64,000 bases of DNA from Paraburkholderia sp. PREW-6R (GTDB lineage: Bacteria; Pseudomonadota; Gammaproteobacteria; Burkholderiales; Burkholderiaceae): positions 682,001 through 746,000 of the forward strand of contig NZ_CP155073.1 in NCBI RefSeq assembly GCF_039621805.1, in the 5' to 3' direction. The notes under the pieces are model-generated. The model was not told the origin of the DNA, did not search any database, and saw nothing but the letters and a program-made list of their open reading frames with translations. Shown here in pieces: positions 17,753-26,207 of this stretch. Both the position numbers and the translations under genes were made by a program. Position 1 is the stretch's first letter. Each line of letters begins with the position of its first letter.

Positions 17753-19568
17753 AGTGCGCGGAGACAAACATGGGCGACTTGCCCGCTGCCGCAGGCGACG
17801 CGCCCGGCTGCAGATCTTTCATGAACGCCTGACACAGCGCGATCACCGTAGCGGACGCACGCGGATTGAACAGCGAATGGTCGACGTCGGCAATGACCGC
17901 GGCCTTGACTTTCGTGAAGCGCGACAGGCTCTTGCCGTTCTTGCCGAAGTGCGAGGTGAGCTGGTCCAAACCGCTGTCGAAAGCGCCATAGATGAGCAAC
18001 GTCCGCACGCCTTTGTGTTCAAGCGCGTTCACGACACTTCTCGGGTCCATCGGCATGTCCTGCAGCGGGCCGCTCCTGTCATGGCTGCCGCGGAGTTCAC
18101 CCAGTTTCAGGCGCAGTCGGGCGGTGCCTTGCGAAAGAATCGCGCGGGCAATAGGCAATGGGCTGCGTTCTCCGCTGAACAGGCGGCGCCATTTGTTCCA
18201 CTCGAACATCGACGAAGCGTAGCCGGCCATCGAGTTGACCTGCTGATCGACGATCTCTTTCACGGAGATCCCCTCGGGCATATAGAAGCGTTGAATGTTC
18301 ACCGTCACTACCGCCGCGATGGCCGGTTCGATCAGCGCCGCACGCAACGCGCTGTAAGCGCCCGAGCAGATACCGAACGAAACGACGTTGTCATAGCCTT
18401 GCTTGCGCAGCCAGGCGCCGGCGCTGGCAACGTCTTCAATGGTGGTGTTCGCGTGAATCGCGCCGGACGGGTTGCGTCGCGCGACGTCGGGAGGAAGCGG
18501 CGCGCTCTCGCCTATGCCGCGCGCGTCGATTCTCAACGAAGCGATGCCCTGTCGCGCCATCTCGCGTGCAATGCGCACCGAAAGACGGCTGTCACCGAGA
18601 TGGGAACTCATCGACGTGTTGGTGATGAGCATGACGGGGCCGCTCGTCGGCTTGTTGCGCGGCTCGCACAGCACACCGAAAACCCCGGCGGTGCCGATCA
18701 GAACCGGCCGTTCGATTGCTTCGGGCGTTTCGATCACCAGCCGATGCCTGTCTTCATCGGCGATGGTGGCGTCGGTGTCGGCACGAGCGGGCACGGATGC
18801 TTCATCAACGGCAATCCACTGGGCGACCGTTTCGATCGCGCGTTCCGGCAGTACCGTGAACGCCGTTTCCTGCATGAATTCCAGATAGCCGTCGAATGTC
18901 TCGGTGCTCACGTCGACGCCGCACGCGCTCAGCGCATCGGCGAACGCCGTGTTGATCCCCGGGCGTGTCTCGAGCACGAGCGCGCGCCTGGGTGACGTGA
19001 CGGGAGCGTTGCCCAACGATTTCGCGAGGTCGAGGGTTTTCAGTCCCTGGTGAAACTCGTCGCTATACACCTGCCCGAGTACGTTGAACGGCGCCTCAGG
19101 CTGCGCGGCGCGTACGGGCGCGGCCAGCTTGCCAAGCCAGGTCTTGTGCACGGCGCTCAGTTCGCGCAGATACATGCGGCCGCTCGTCACCGGAGCGAGC
19201 AGCACCAGTCCGTCGAGATCACACTCGCTTGCGGCGAGTGTCGCGAATGCCGCGCCAAGGCGCAGTCCGCACAGCGTGACCTCGGTGACGCCGGTCCGTT
19301 TTTTCAGCTGTTCGACAGCGGCGCGAATGTCGGCCAGGGCGCTGCCGAGCAGGTTGAATTCGCCGTCGACGCCGACCGAGTCACCGGTCGAACGATAGTC
19401 GAATCGAAGCACGGAGACATTGCGTGCGCTGAGTGCTTCAGCGAGGCGGCGCATGGCGTTGCGACTCCACACGTCTTCATGACCGAAGGCGTTGCACAGA
19501 ACGACCCCGCGTTTGCCGAAACCGTTATGCAACCAGCCAAAGCGGCCCCCGAATACCAGTGGCGTCAT
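17748..19568 (-). CDS. Tandem alpha/beta hydrolase with altered nucleophile sites
   Basis: 606 residues made of two alpha/beta-hydrolase domains in a row (about 1-255 and 285-590). Domain 1 has the oxyanion region LCNAFGHED and an elbow reading CGLRLGA, so Arg103 stands where the Ser nucleophile is expected. Domain 2 has the elbow FGICSGAY, with Cys401 as candidate nucleophile, and ends with an AVIADVDHSLF histidine segment. The two halves resemble exosortase-A-associated hydrolases 2 and 1 respectively, here fused and without any exosortase nearby. It lies upstream of the carrier protein on the same strand and might release or transfer the carrier-bound product; that is inference. Confidence 0.75.
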   Translation of the reverse strand: MTPLVFGGRFGWLHNGFGKRGVVLCNAFGHEDVWSRNAMRRLAEALSARNVSVLRFDYRSTGDSVGVDGEFNLLGSALADIRAAVEQLKKRTGVTEVTLCGLRLGAAFATLAASECDLDGLVLLAPVTSGRMYLRELSAVHKTWLGKLAAPVRAAQPEAPFNVLGQVYSDEFHQGLKTLDLAKSLGNAPVTSPRRALVLETRPGINTAFADALSACGVDVSTETFDGYLEFMQETAFTVLPERAIETVAQWIAVDEASVPARADTDATIADEDRHRLVIETPEAIERPVLIGTAGVFGVLCEPRNKPTSGPVMLITNTSMSSHLGDSRLSVRIAREMARQGIASLRIDARGIGESAPLPPDVARRNPSGAIHANTTIEDVASAGAWLRKQGYDNVVSFGICSGAYSALRAALIEPAIAAVVTVNIQRFYMPEGISVKEIVDQQVNSMAGYASSMFEWNKWRRLFSGERSPLPIARAILSQGTARLRLKLGELRGSHDRSGPLQDMPMDPRSVVNALEHKGVRTLLIYGAFDSGLDQLTSHFGKNGKSLSRFTKVKAAVIADVDHSLFNPRASATVIALCQAFMKDLQPGASPAAAGKSPMFVSAHS

Positions 19569-20172
19569 TTAGTCCCCCGAAAAGCAAATCTGACTGATTT
19601 GAGCGCGTTGCCAGATAAAAACCGGGAAATAAAGCCGACTCTTATTCTGTGGATATTGCATTGCAACACCTGGCATTAACTGCTTGAAAACAAACGCTTC
19701 GCGTCTTCCTTGGTGTGTGCAAAGCGGGGATATTCTTGCAATGTGCGATGACATCGAAAACGGAAATGGCCGCTCTGGAGTCCTTCCACAGCGGCTGTGA
19801 GACCTGGTGGTGTGACTCAGCGGCTTGTCCGTCCTGTCGTGAGTAAACCAGTTCTGATGGTTGAGTTCGGTGCGATGTACAACATACGCGCGAATGCCGG
19901 CATTCACGCTTTCAGTTCGCGACAGGTTTACACGGAGTCAGGAATCGTAAATGGTGTCCCGTCATTCGACTGCCCGGTCTATTGAAGTTATCCGGTAAAA
20001 AGTGGAAGTCCCAGCCGAAAGAACGCCAATTTTTCTTTATTTTTATAGCCCCGGAAAAAAGAATGGGACCGCGTTTTCGTCTTGCAGGCGATTGCCCTGC
20101 GTGTGCGTCTGCACACCGCAGGCCGCACCTCGCGCAGAGAACGGTGCTCGCGCGCGAGTCGTCTTGCGCTGT
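19569..20172. other. Intergenic region, no gene recognised
   Basis: About 600 bp between the start of the tandem hydrolase and the end of the second WecA-like gene. Short frames occur on both strands, but none has a ribosome site or family resemblance. An A/T-rich patch near 20025-20065 is the only compositional feature. The hydrolase promoter must lie in this gap if the gene has its own, but I cannot place it. Confidence 0.4.
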
Positions 20173-21273
20173 CTACCGCTTGGCCTTTCTGACCACCATC
20201 CATCGTGGCGACTTGAAACGCACAATGCTCACATAGAGCCATACATAGGTAGCCGCAAACACCACCACGAAGCAGAACAGGTGCAGCGTGTGACGCCAGA
20301 AGAGTGTGGCCGGCACGACTGCGATCAGACACAGCAGCCACAGATACGGCGAGGTCAACGAATTGCGCCGCGTCAGTTCGCGCGCGGTGCGCGTGCCCAC
20401 CGCCCAGCGCATCAACCGCTTGTAGACCAGCATGTGCAGATGCACGCCGTCTGGAATGCCCGGCGAAATGCCGCGAATGAACTTCTTGCGGTAAATGGAG
20501 AAACACGTTTCGAAGATCGGATACATGAACAGCAAGACCGGATACCACGCCGACACATCACGGTTGCGCATGACCAGCATGACCGATAGTTCGGCGAGCA
20601 TGAAGCCGATGAAGTAGGCCCCGCCGTCGCCGAGAAAAATCAGTCCCGCCGGAAAGTTCCAGATGAAGAAGCCGAGCACCGCGCCCATCATCATGAACGA
20701 CGCCGAGAGCACGATTGGGTCGGACACCTGAAAGGCGACGTAGGCGAGAGACGCAAACATCATGAACGCGACCATCGACGCGAGGCCATTGAAGCCGTCG
20801 ATAATGTTGATCGCATTGGCGAGTGCCGCGACGGCCAGCACGGTGACTGCGAACGAAATGACGGCGTAGGACAGCAGGAAGTCCAGTGGCGGCACGCTGA
20901 TTCGCGTCACCGCGATGTTGAGCAGCACGTAGGCGAGCGCGGCCGCCGCCATCGTGCAAACGAGCCGCGTGAGCGGCGAAACACGCTTGGTCAGATCTTC
21001 GACGAGGCCGGAGCCGAACGCGGGCAGGCCGCACGCGATCAATCCGAGAATGCCACGCGATACCGCAGGATAAGTGTGATGCAGTTGTAATGCGGCGACG
21101 ACAAGCCCAAGCAGAATCCCCGCTCCGCCAATGCGTGGCACCGGACGCACATGAAACTTCTGCACGCCGGCCAGATCCGTGTCGGCGGACAGTCCCTCAT
21201 GCAAATGCGCGTAGCGCACGATCAGCAATGTGATCAGCAATGAAACGAGAAAGCCGAGCGCGAAATTAAGCAT
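20173..21273 (-). CDS. Second WecA/MraY-family sugar-phosphate transferase
   Basis: Integral inner-membrane enzyme of the family that links a sugar-1-phosphate to undecaprenyl phosphate. The 366 residues give about eleven hydrophobic helices. Landmarks are VQKFHVRPVPRIGGAGILLG near 38-57, the Asp-rich site NIIDGFNGLASM, the loop FLGDGGAYFIGF, and the basic PDGVHLHMLVYKR segment near the C-terminus, which corresponds to the catalytic His loop. The start MLNFALGF at 21273 is the first ATG and begins directly with the first helix; the frame continues to a TTG upstream. It is monocistronic. It differs clearly from the WbiH-like protein, so it probably primes a different glycan. Confidence 0.85.
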   Translation of the reverse strand: MLNFALGFLVSLLITLLIVRYAHLHEGLSADTDLAGVQKFHVRPVPRIGGAGILLGLVVAALQLHHTYPAVSRGILGLIACGLPAFGSGLVEDLTKRVSPLTRLVCTMAAAALAYVLLNIAVTRISVPPLDFLLSYAVISFAVTVLAVAALANAINIIDGFNGLASMVAFMMFASLAYVAFQVSDPIVLSASFMMMGAVLGFFIWNFPAGLIFLGDGGAYFIGFMLAELSVMLVMRNRDVSAWYPVLLFMYPIFETCFSIYRKKFIRGISPGIPDGVHLHMLVYKRLMRWAVGTRTARELTRRNSLTSPYLWLLCLIAVVPATLFWRHTLHLFCFVVVFAATYVWLYVSIVRFKSPRWMVVRKAKR

Positions 21274-21278
21274 GAAAT

Positions 21279-21307
21279 TGGGCCTGAGCGAAATGGGCCT
21301 GAGCGAA
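21279..21307. repeat. Two-copy tandem repeat of TGGGCCTGAGCGAA
   Basis: The 14-base unit occurs at 21279-21292 and 21294-21307, a period of 15. It sits directly upstream of the second WecA-like start codon. The period of 15 keeps the reading frame, so it is either a recent slippage duplication or a short binding site pair. Confidence 0.6.
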
Positions 21308-21572
21308 GACGCCGGATTATACAAACGAACGGGCAACGCCCAGAAAAGCGGCTCGCTTTCGCTATCTCCGCCGTGCCCCGCCTCGCGCCCCGGCGACTGC
21401 GCGGCTCAGTCATGGATTTCCCCTATCCAGCCAGCGGCCGGCCCTGTCGATAACCGGGATGCGACGAAGCGCAGGTCAGGCATGGCCACACGTCTACTGC
21501 CACACGGGCCGCGCGGGCAAAGCCCGCGTGCGATCCGCTCGCTCCCGACAGACCGCACGTTCAGGAGAATCA

Positions 21573-23123
21573 ATGCTCAACAACATTACCATTCGCGGCG
21601 GACTGACGCTCGTCATCAGCGTATTCGTCGCTTTCCTGCTGACTGTGATCGGCGTGGGTTACGGTGCACTCAAGCTGGCCAACAACAGCCTGAACGACAC
21701 ACAGCGCAGTTCGGCCGCGCTTTCGCATCTGAAGGCGAGCACCGAGAAACTGCTTCAGGTTCAGCTTGCGCTCGGCACGTATCAGACGCTCTTTAGCGTC
21801 GGCAAACAGACCGATGAACTGTTGCCCGCAGCGCGCCGCGTGCTCAACGGGTCGAACCAGGATTTTGCCGATTACATGGCAAGCCCGTTCGCGAGCCCCG
21901 AGGAGGAGAAGCTCGCGCAGTCCGTTGCGCACGCGCGCAGCGCCCTGGTCGATCAGGCGATCAATCCGGAATTCAAGGCGCTCACGGACTTCGATTTCAA
22001 TACGTTTCGCAATATCCAGGGCGACACGGCCAATAGTCTGTATGCCGCTTACGCGAGCGCCATCGCTGCGCTTGAAAGCGTGCAGGTGGCCAATCAGCAT
22101 CAGCAGGCCGCCACCGGCGTGACACGCTTCCAGATCGCCACGCAACTATTTGCGGCTATCGGCGCGCTCGCGATCGCCATCGGCGTGGCGGCGCGCATGG
22201 CGCTCTCCGGCGCGCTGATCAAACCCGTGAACACGACCGTGCAGCATTTCGAGCAGATGGCCGGTGGCGATCTGAGCGTCGCCATCCGCATCCGGTCGAG
22301 TAATGAAATGGGCAAGTTGCTGGGGGCGTTGACGCGAATGCGCGACGGCCTCGTGGAAACCGTCGGCAAGGTGCGCGCCAGTACCACGGCGATCACGCTC
22401 GGCGCGAACGAAATCGCATCGGGCAACGCCGACCTGTCGTCGCGCACCGAGCAACAGGCCGCGGCTTTGCAGCAGACCGCGGCGAGCATGGAGCAGCTTT
22501 CAGCGACGGTGAAGCAGAACGCGGATCACGCGCGGCAGGCGAACCGGCTCGCGCAGAGCGCACTGGACACCGTGACGCGCGGCGGTTCGGTGGTCTCGCG
22601 CGTGACGCAGACAATGGACGAGATCACGCAATCGTCGCGCAAGGTGGCGGAGATCATCGGCATGATCGAAGGTATCGCTTTCCAGACCAATATTCTCGCG
22701 TTGAACGCGGCCGTGGAAGCGGCGCGGGCGGGCGAGCAGGGGCGGGGATTCGCGGTGGTGGCCTCGGAAGTGCGCAGCCTCGCGCAGCGCTCGGGCTCGG
22801 CCGCCAAGGAGATCAAGGAGTTGATCGGCGTGTCGGCCTCGAAAGTGCAGGAAGGCGCCGCTCATGTATCCGATGCGCAGAAGACGATCCATGAAGCGCT
22901 CGGCGCGGTGCAGCGCGTGACCGGCGTGATGAGCCAGATCGAAGCGTCGGCGATGGAGCAGAGCGACGGCATCGAGCAGGTCAACAAGGCGATGTCGCAG
23001 ATCGACGAGGTGACCCAGCACAACGCCGCGCTCGTCGAGCAGGCGGCTGCGGCCGCGAAGTCGCTGGAAGCCCACGCATTGGCGTTGCGCGACGCCGTGG
23101 CGGTGTTCCGGGTCGCCGCCTGA
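21573..23123 (+). CDS. Methyl-accepting chemotaxis protein
   Basis: Inner-membrane chemoreceptor of 516 residues. Helix TM1 lies at about 9-31, followed by a periplasmic four-helix sensor domain of the Tar/Tsr type (about 32-188), TM2 (about 190-212) and a HAMP domain ending near 265. The cytoplasmic signalling domain contains the conserved hairpin tip IAFQTNILALNAAVEAARAG, followed by GFAVVASEVRSLAQRS. A Gln/Glu-rich methylation region is visible on both arms. The ATG at 21573 is preceded by AGGAG; the frame extends upstream but without receptor-like sequence. The ligand is not predictable. Only 10 bp separate its stop from that of the convergent cytochrome gene. Confidence 0.93.
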   Translation: MLNNITIRGGLTLVISVFVAFLLTVIGVGYGALKLANNSLNDTQRSSAALSHLKASTEKLLQVQLALGTYQTLFSVGKQTDELLPAARRVLNGSNQDFADYMASPFASPEEEKLAQSVAHARSALVDQAINPEFKALTDFDFNTFRNIQGDTANSLYAAYASAIAALESVQVANQHQQAATGVTRFQIATQLFAAIGALAIAIGVAARMALSGALIKPVNTTVQHFEQMAGGDLSVAIRIRSSNEMGKLLGALTRMRDGLVETVGKVRASTTAITLGANEIASGNADLSSRTEQQAAALQQTAASMEQLSATVKQNADHARQANRLAQSALDTVTRGGSVVSRVTQTMDEITQSSRKVAEIIGMIEGIAFQTNILALNAAVEAARAGEQGRGFAVVASEVRSLAQRSGSAAKEIKELIGVSASKVQEGAAHVSDAQKTIHEALGAVQRVTGVMSQIEASAMEQSDGIEQVNKAMSQIDEVTQHNAALVEQAAAAAKSLEAHALALRDAVAVFRVAA

Positions 23124-23133
23124 CGGCGCGCCT

Positions 23134-23592
23134 CTATCGACCGGCGACGAACCGCCACAGCGCCGCACAGTCCTCGTCGGACGCCTGGAAGAGCGGCATC
23201 GATTTGCGCAGCAGCACGTGGGCGGGATCGATCCCGCCCCTGAGCACCGAGCAGAACGACGCCTGATCGTACGCGGTCGGCGGTCCGCCGCGACGGCTCG
23301 CGGCGAGCAGCAGCGAGTCGTGGGTCAGCGGCGGCGCGAAGGCCGTGCTGGGCGAGCCGGTGGCCGTGTGGCAGTTGACGCAGCGCGTGGTCCATGCGGG
23401 CAGCGCGCGGTCGTCATCGCGCAGGTGCGCCGGTATCGCGCGCTGCCCTGTGAAGATCAGGCAGCCCGTATCGTTCGGATCGCACGACTGATCTGCACGG
23501 GCCGCGAGCGATGCCGCCAGCGCGGCGACTGTCAGCATCGACGCAAAGCCGATTCTGAAACGTGCCGCACGGCCCGGGGTAGCTGCCGCCAT
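23134..23592 (-). CDS. Small periplasmic c-type cytochrome-like protein
   Basis: 152 residues with a signal peptide (about 1-34, ending LAARADQ) and a single haem attachment site, CVNCH at 71-75. Met132 in KSMPLF is a plausible distal ligand, so the mature protein is a monohaem c-type cytochrome. The ATG at 23592 shares one base with the stop of the galactose-oxidase-like gene (TGATG), so translation is coupled and the longer upstream frame is not real. Its place behind a copper oxidase and a Sco protein suggests electron transfer with, or maturation of, that oxidase; that is inference. Confidence 0.8.
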   Translation of the reverse strand: MAAATPGRAARFRIGFASMLTVAALAASLAARADQSCDPNDTGCLIFTGQRAIPAHLRDDDRALPAWTTRCVNCHTATGSPSTAFAPPLTHDSLLLAASRRGGPPTAYDQASFCSVLRGGIDPAHVLLRKSMPLFQASDEDCAALWRFVAGR

Positions 23593-25553
23593 CACTGGAT
23601 CTGCAGCGTGCGCGACACGCTCGGCACGCCGTTCGCGTTCAACGCGAAGAGCATGTAATAGCCGGGAATCACCACGCCGGGGTCGGACGGGATGGTCAAC
23701 AGATACTCCCCGCCCGTGCCGACCGTGAACGTCAACGGAATCCGGCGCTGCTCGTTGTTCAGCGAATGCGTGACCGACGACAGACGCATTAGCACGAACG
23801 ACTTGACGCCGCTGCTCGCCGCTACCGAGATGGCCGTGCCGAGCTGCGCCGTGGTGGGCGCCGAGCTGAGCGTAGGCCGCGTGGCGGCTGCGCCCGTCGA
23901 CGTCAGCAGATAGGGCGGCGTCAGAATCTCCACGTTGGGGTGATTGGTCGTGCACGTTCCGCACAGGCCGCCGCCGCCGCTCAGTACGCGTCCATCAGGC
24001 AGCAACAGTCCGAAGCTGTGGTACACACGGGGCACCGCCTGCGGATTGAGCGGCGAGAACGCGCGCGTCGTCGGGTCCCAAAGCTCGGGCGTCAGCACGG
24101 CGGTGTCGTCCGAGAACGGCAGCGCGAAGGACTGGCCGCCCAGCACCACCACCTGGCCATTGGGCAGCACCACGCTGTTGCTGAACGCGCGTTGATAGCT
24201 CATCGGCGCAAGCGTCGTGGTGGTGGCGACACCGGTGCTGATATCGATCAGTGTCGCATCGGAGGTCGCGTTCGACGAGTCGTAGCTCGGCGCACCGCCC
24301 ACGGCCAGAATCTTGCCCACGTCGTACATGACGGCGTTGCCGTTCATCGCGTCGTTGTCCGTACCGCGATTTCCAGCCGCCGTGACGCTTCCGTTGCCTG
24401 CCGTGTCGAACCAGTGCATGGCCTTGCTCGGCCCCGCGTGAAACACGCGCCCGTTGGCGACGGCGAACAGCCACGCGTGATTGTCGGCGCGGAAGATTCC
24501 GCCAGCGTCGTTGGTGAGAATGTAGTCATCGGTGATCGCCGTGTTGACGGTCCAGCCGGAGCCGGAGGTCCACGTCTCGCCGGTCTTTCCGCCGAGCGGA
24601 CCATTCCACGAGCCGCCTATCTGGAACACGCTGCCGTTGCTCAGCGTGACGCTGCCTTGATAGGCGCGCGGAATGTTCATCGGGTTGCCCGACGCCCATT
24701 TTCCGGTGGACGGGGTGTACAGGCTGGTCTTGTCGCTGCTCGAGCCGCCCATCACATAGATGCGCCCATCCGGCAGATTGACGATGCCGGGGCAGAACAT
24801 GTCATGCCCGGTGTTCGTCACGAGCACCTGTTTGCTCGTTTGCGTGGTCGGATTGAACACGGCGGTATACGTGTTGCCCGGCGTGACCTCGCCCGGCGTG
24901 AAATTGAGCTGGCTATCCGCGGACCATGTCACGACCGTGCCGTCCGGCAGGTTGGCGGCCGCGACAGGGATGATAGGCATCGTAATGGGAGCGGTCCACT
25001 TCGAAGGCAACGCCGTGGCCACCTTCACGCCGGCCACGACCCACGTCTGTTGCGCGCTCGCGTTGCAAACCTGCTGGGTCATCTGCGAGCCCGGCGTGGT
25101 GGTGCTTCCCGACGTCAGACACAGCCCGCTGTTGTTCGCGACGATCGCATAACCCGCGCCCTGCTTTTTCAGTGTGTAGCTCTGGTTCGCGCCGCCGTTG
25201 CAGGTCCACTGGATCACCGGGCCACCTGCGACCGTGCTCTGATTCGCTACGTCCATGCACAGGCCGCTGTTTTTGTTCACGAAGCTGTATTGCGAACCCG
25301 AACCATTGGGCAGCCAGCTTTGATTGGCACCACCTGTGCACGTCCAGGTGATGGCGGGAGCGCCGGTCGCGAGCGATTCGTTCGCGACGTCCGCACACAG
25401 ATTCGTTCCGCTGACCGTGATGGGCGCCGAGGTCTGCGCGTCGGCAAAGGTCGGTAGCGCGGCGAACGCTACAGGCACCGTGACCAGCAGCAGGCCCTTG
25501 AGCCACTGCGTGAACACGCGCGAGATGTTCCCGCCGAAAAACAATCGTGACAT
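23592..25553 (-). CDS. Galactose-oxidase-like copper radical oxidase with ricin-type lectin domain
   Basis: Secreted oxidase expected to convert a sugar or alcohol CH2OH to an aldehyde with release of H2O2. The 653 residues begin with a signal segment (to about 40). A ricin-type beta-trefoil follows (about 43-175) with three Q-x-W-like repeats ending NQSW, NQSY and QQTW. A seven-blade Kelch domain and a C-terminal beta domain complete it. All radical-copper residues are present: Cys254 (FCPGI), Tyr298 (PRAYQGS), Trp316, Tyr511 and His512 (PRVYHSF), and His596 (SVTHSLN). The Cys-Tyr-Trp spacings of 44 and 18 equal those of fungal galactose oxidase (Cys228, Tyr272, Trp290). The ATG at 25553 has GGAGA before it. 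Confidence 0.9.
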   Translation of the reverse strand: MSRLFFGGNISRVFTQWLKGLLLVTVPVAFAALPTFADAQTSAPITVSGTNLCADVANESLATGAPAITWTCTGGANQSWLPNGSGSQYSFVNKNSGLCMDVANQSTVAGGPVIQWTCNGGANQSYTLKKQGAGYAIVANNSGLCLTSGSTTTPGSQMTQQVCNASAQQTWVVAGVKVATALPSKWTAPITMPIIPVAAANLPDGTVVTWSADSQLNFTPGEVTPGNTYTAVFNPTTQTSKQVLVTNTGHDMFCPGIVNLPDGRIYVMGGSSSDKTSLYTPSTGKWASGNPMNIPRAYQGSVTLSNGSVFQIGGSWNGPLGGKTGETWTSGSGWTVNTAITDDYILTNDAGGIFRADNHAWLFAVANGRVFHAGPSKAMHWFDTAGNGSVTAAGNRGTDNDAMNGNAVMYDVGKILAVGGAPSYDSSNATSDATLIDISTGVATTTTLAPMSYQRAFSNSVVLPNGQVVVLGGQSFALPFSDDTAVLTPELWDPTTRAFSPLNPQAVPRVYHSFGLLLPDGRVLSGGGGLCGTCTTNHPNVEILTPPYLLTSTGAAATRPTLSSAPTTAQLGTAISVAASSGVKSFVLMRLSSVTHSLNNEQRRIPLTFTVGTGGEYLLTIPSDPGVVIPGYYMLFALNANGVPSVSRTLQIQ

Positions 25554-25577
25554 GGTCCTATTCTCCAATCGGTTAAT

Positions 25578-26207
25578 TTATGCGCGTTCGAGTGCGGTGA
25601 GCACTTCGCAGATTTCTTCTGCACGGGGAAGATCGGCGCTGCGCCAGCGCAACATTCCTTTCGCATCGAAGCAGTAGATCTGTGTGGAATGGCTTGAGAT
25701 GTCGCCGAGCGGCAAGGTATTGCCCGAGAGCGCCGTGCGCATTTTGTCCACGTCGTTCAACGACGGCGACGCACCGGTCCAAGCGGGGCCGGCCTGAAAG
25801 CGTGTGAGCCATTCGTGCAGCGCCGCTGGCGTATCGGAAAGCGGGTCGATGCCGATGGACAACAACTGGAACGGGTAGTGTGCGTTCATCGACGGCAGGC
25901 GTTCCTGCACGGCATTGAAGAGCGCCCCTTGCAACGGACACACTGAACTGCATCCCGTGTAAATCGTTTGAAGCGCCGTGACGCGGCGATCCAGCAGGTC
26001 GCTCAACAGGCGCCTTTTACCGTTCTGGTCCGTCAGCCAGGTATCGGTCAAGCGAACGGGCGGGTCGACCAATCCAATGCCCACGTGCTGCGCCATCGAG
26101 GGCCGAGTGAGCGTGGCGAACGGAATCGACAGGAGACCGCGCAGGACAGCGCGTCGAGTCGATTGACGAGCAGAGGCTCGCCCTGCGGAGTGGGGGCGTG
26201 AATTCAT
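25578..26207 (-). CDS. SCO1/SenC-type copper chaperone
   Basis: 209-residue periplasmic thioredoxin-fold protein that delivers copper to oxidases. It has an N-terminal export signal with a twin arginine (STRRAVLRGLLS, 16-27). The copper-binding motif is TGCSSVCPLQG with Cys86 and Cys90, and the third ligand His173 is in ISSHSTQIY. It is the first gene of the set, 24 bp before the galactose-oxidase-like gene, which suggests it loads copper into that enzyme. This fits the Sco dependence reported for the Streptomyces radical oxidase GlxA. An alternative is a general thiol role in cytochrome maturation. Confidence 0.88.
   Translation of the reverse strand: MNSRPHSAGRASARQSTRRAVLRGLLSIPFATLTRPSMAQHVGIGLVDPPVRLTDTWLTDQNGKRRLLSDLLDRRVTALQTIYTGCSSVCPLQGALFNAVQERLPSMNAHYPFQLLSIGIDPLSDTPAALHEWLTRFQAGPAWTGASPSLNDVDKMRTALSGNTLPLGDISSHSTQIYCFDAKGMLRWRSADLPRAEEICEVLTALERA

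Noticed and set aside
17652..18995. 447-codon plus-strand frame opposite the tandem hydrolase
   Set aside because: Arg-rich shadow; the hydrolase on the other strand has recognisable motifs.
23940..25457. 505-codon plus-strand frame opposite the galactose-oxidase-like gene
   Set aside because: The minus-strand protein preserves all catalytic residues, so the opposite frame is a shadow.
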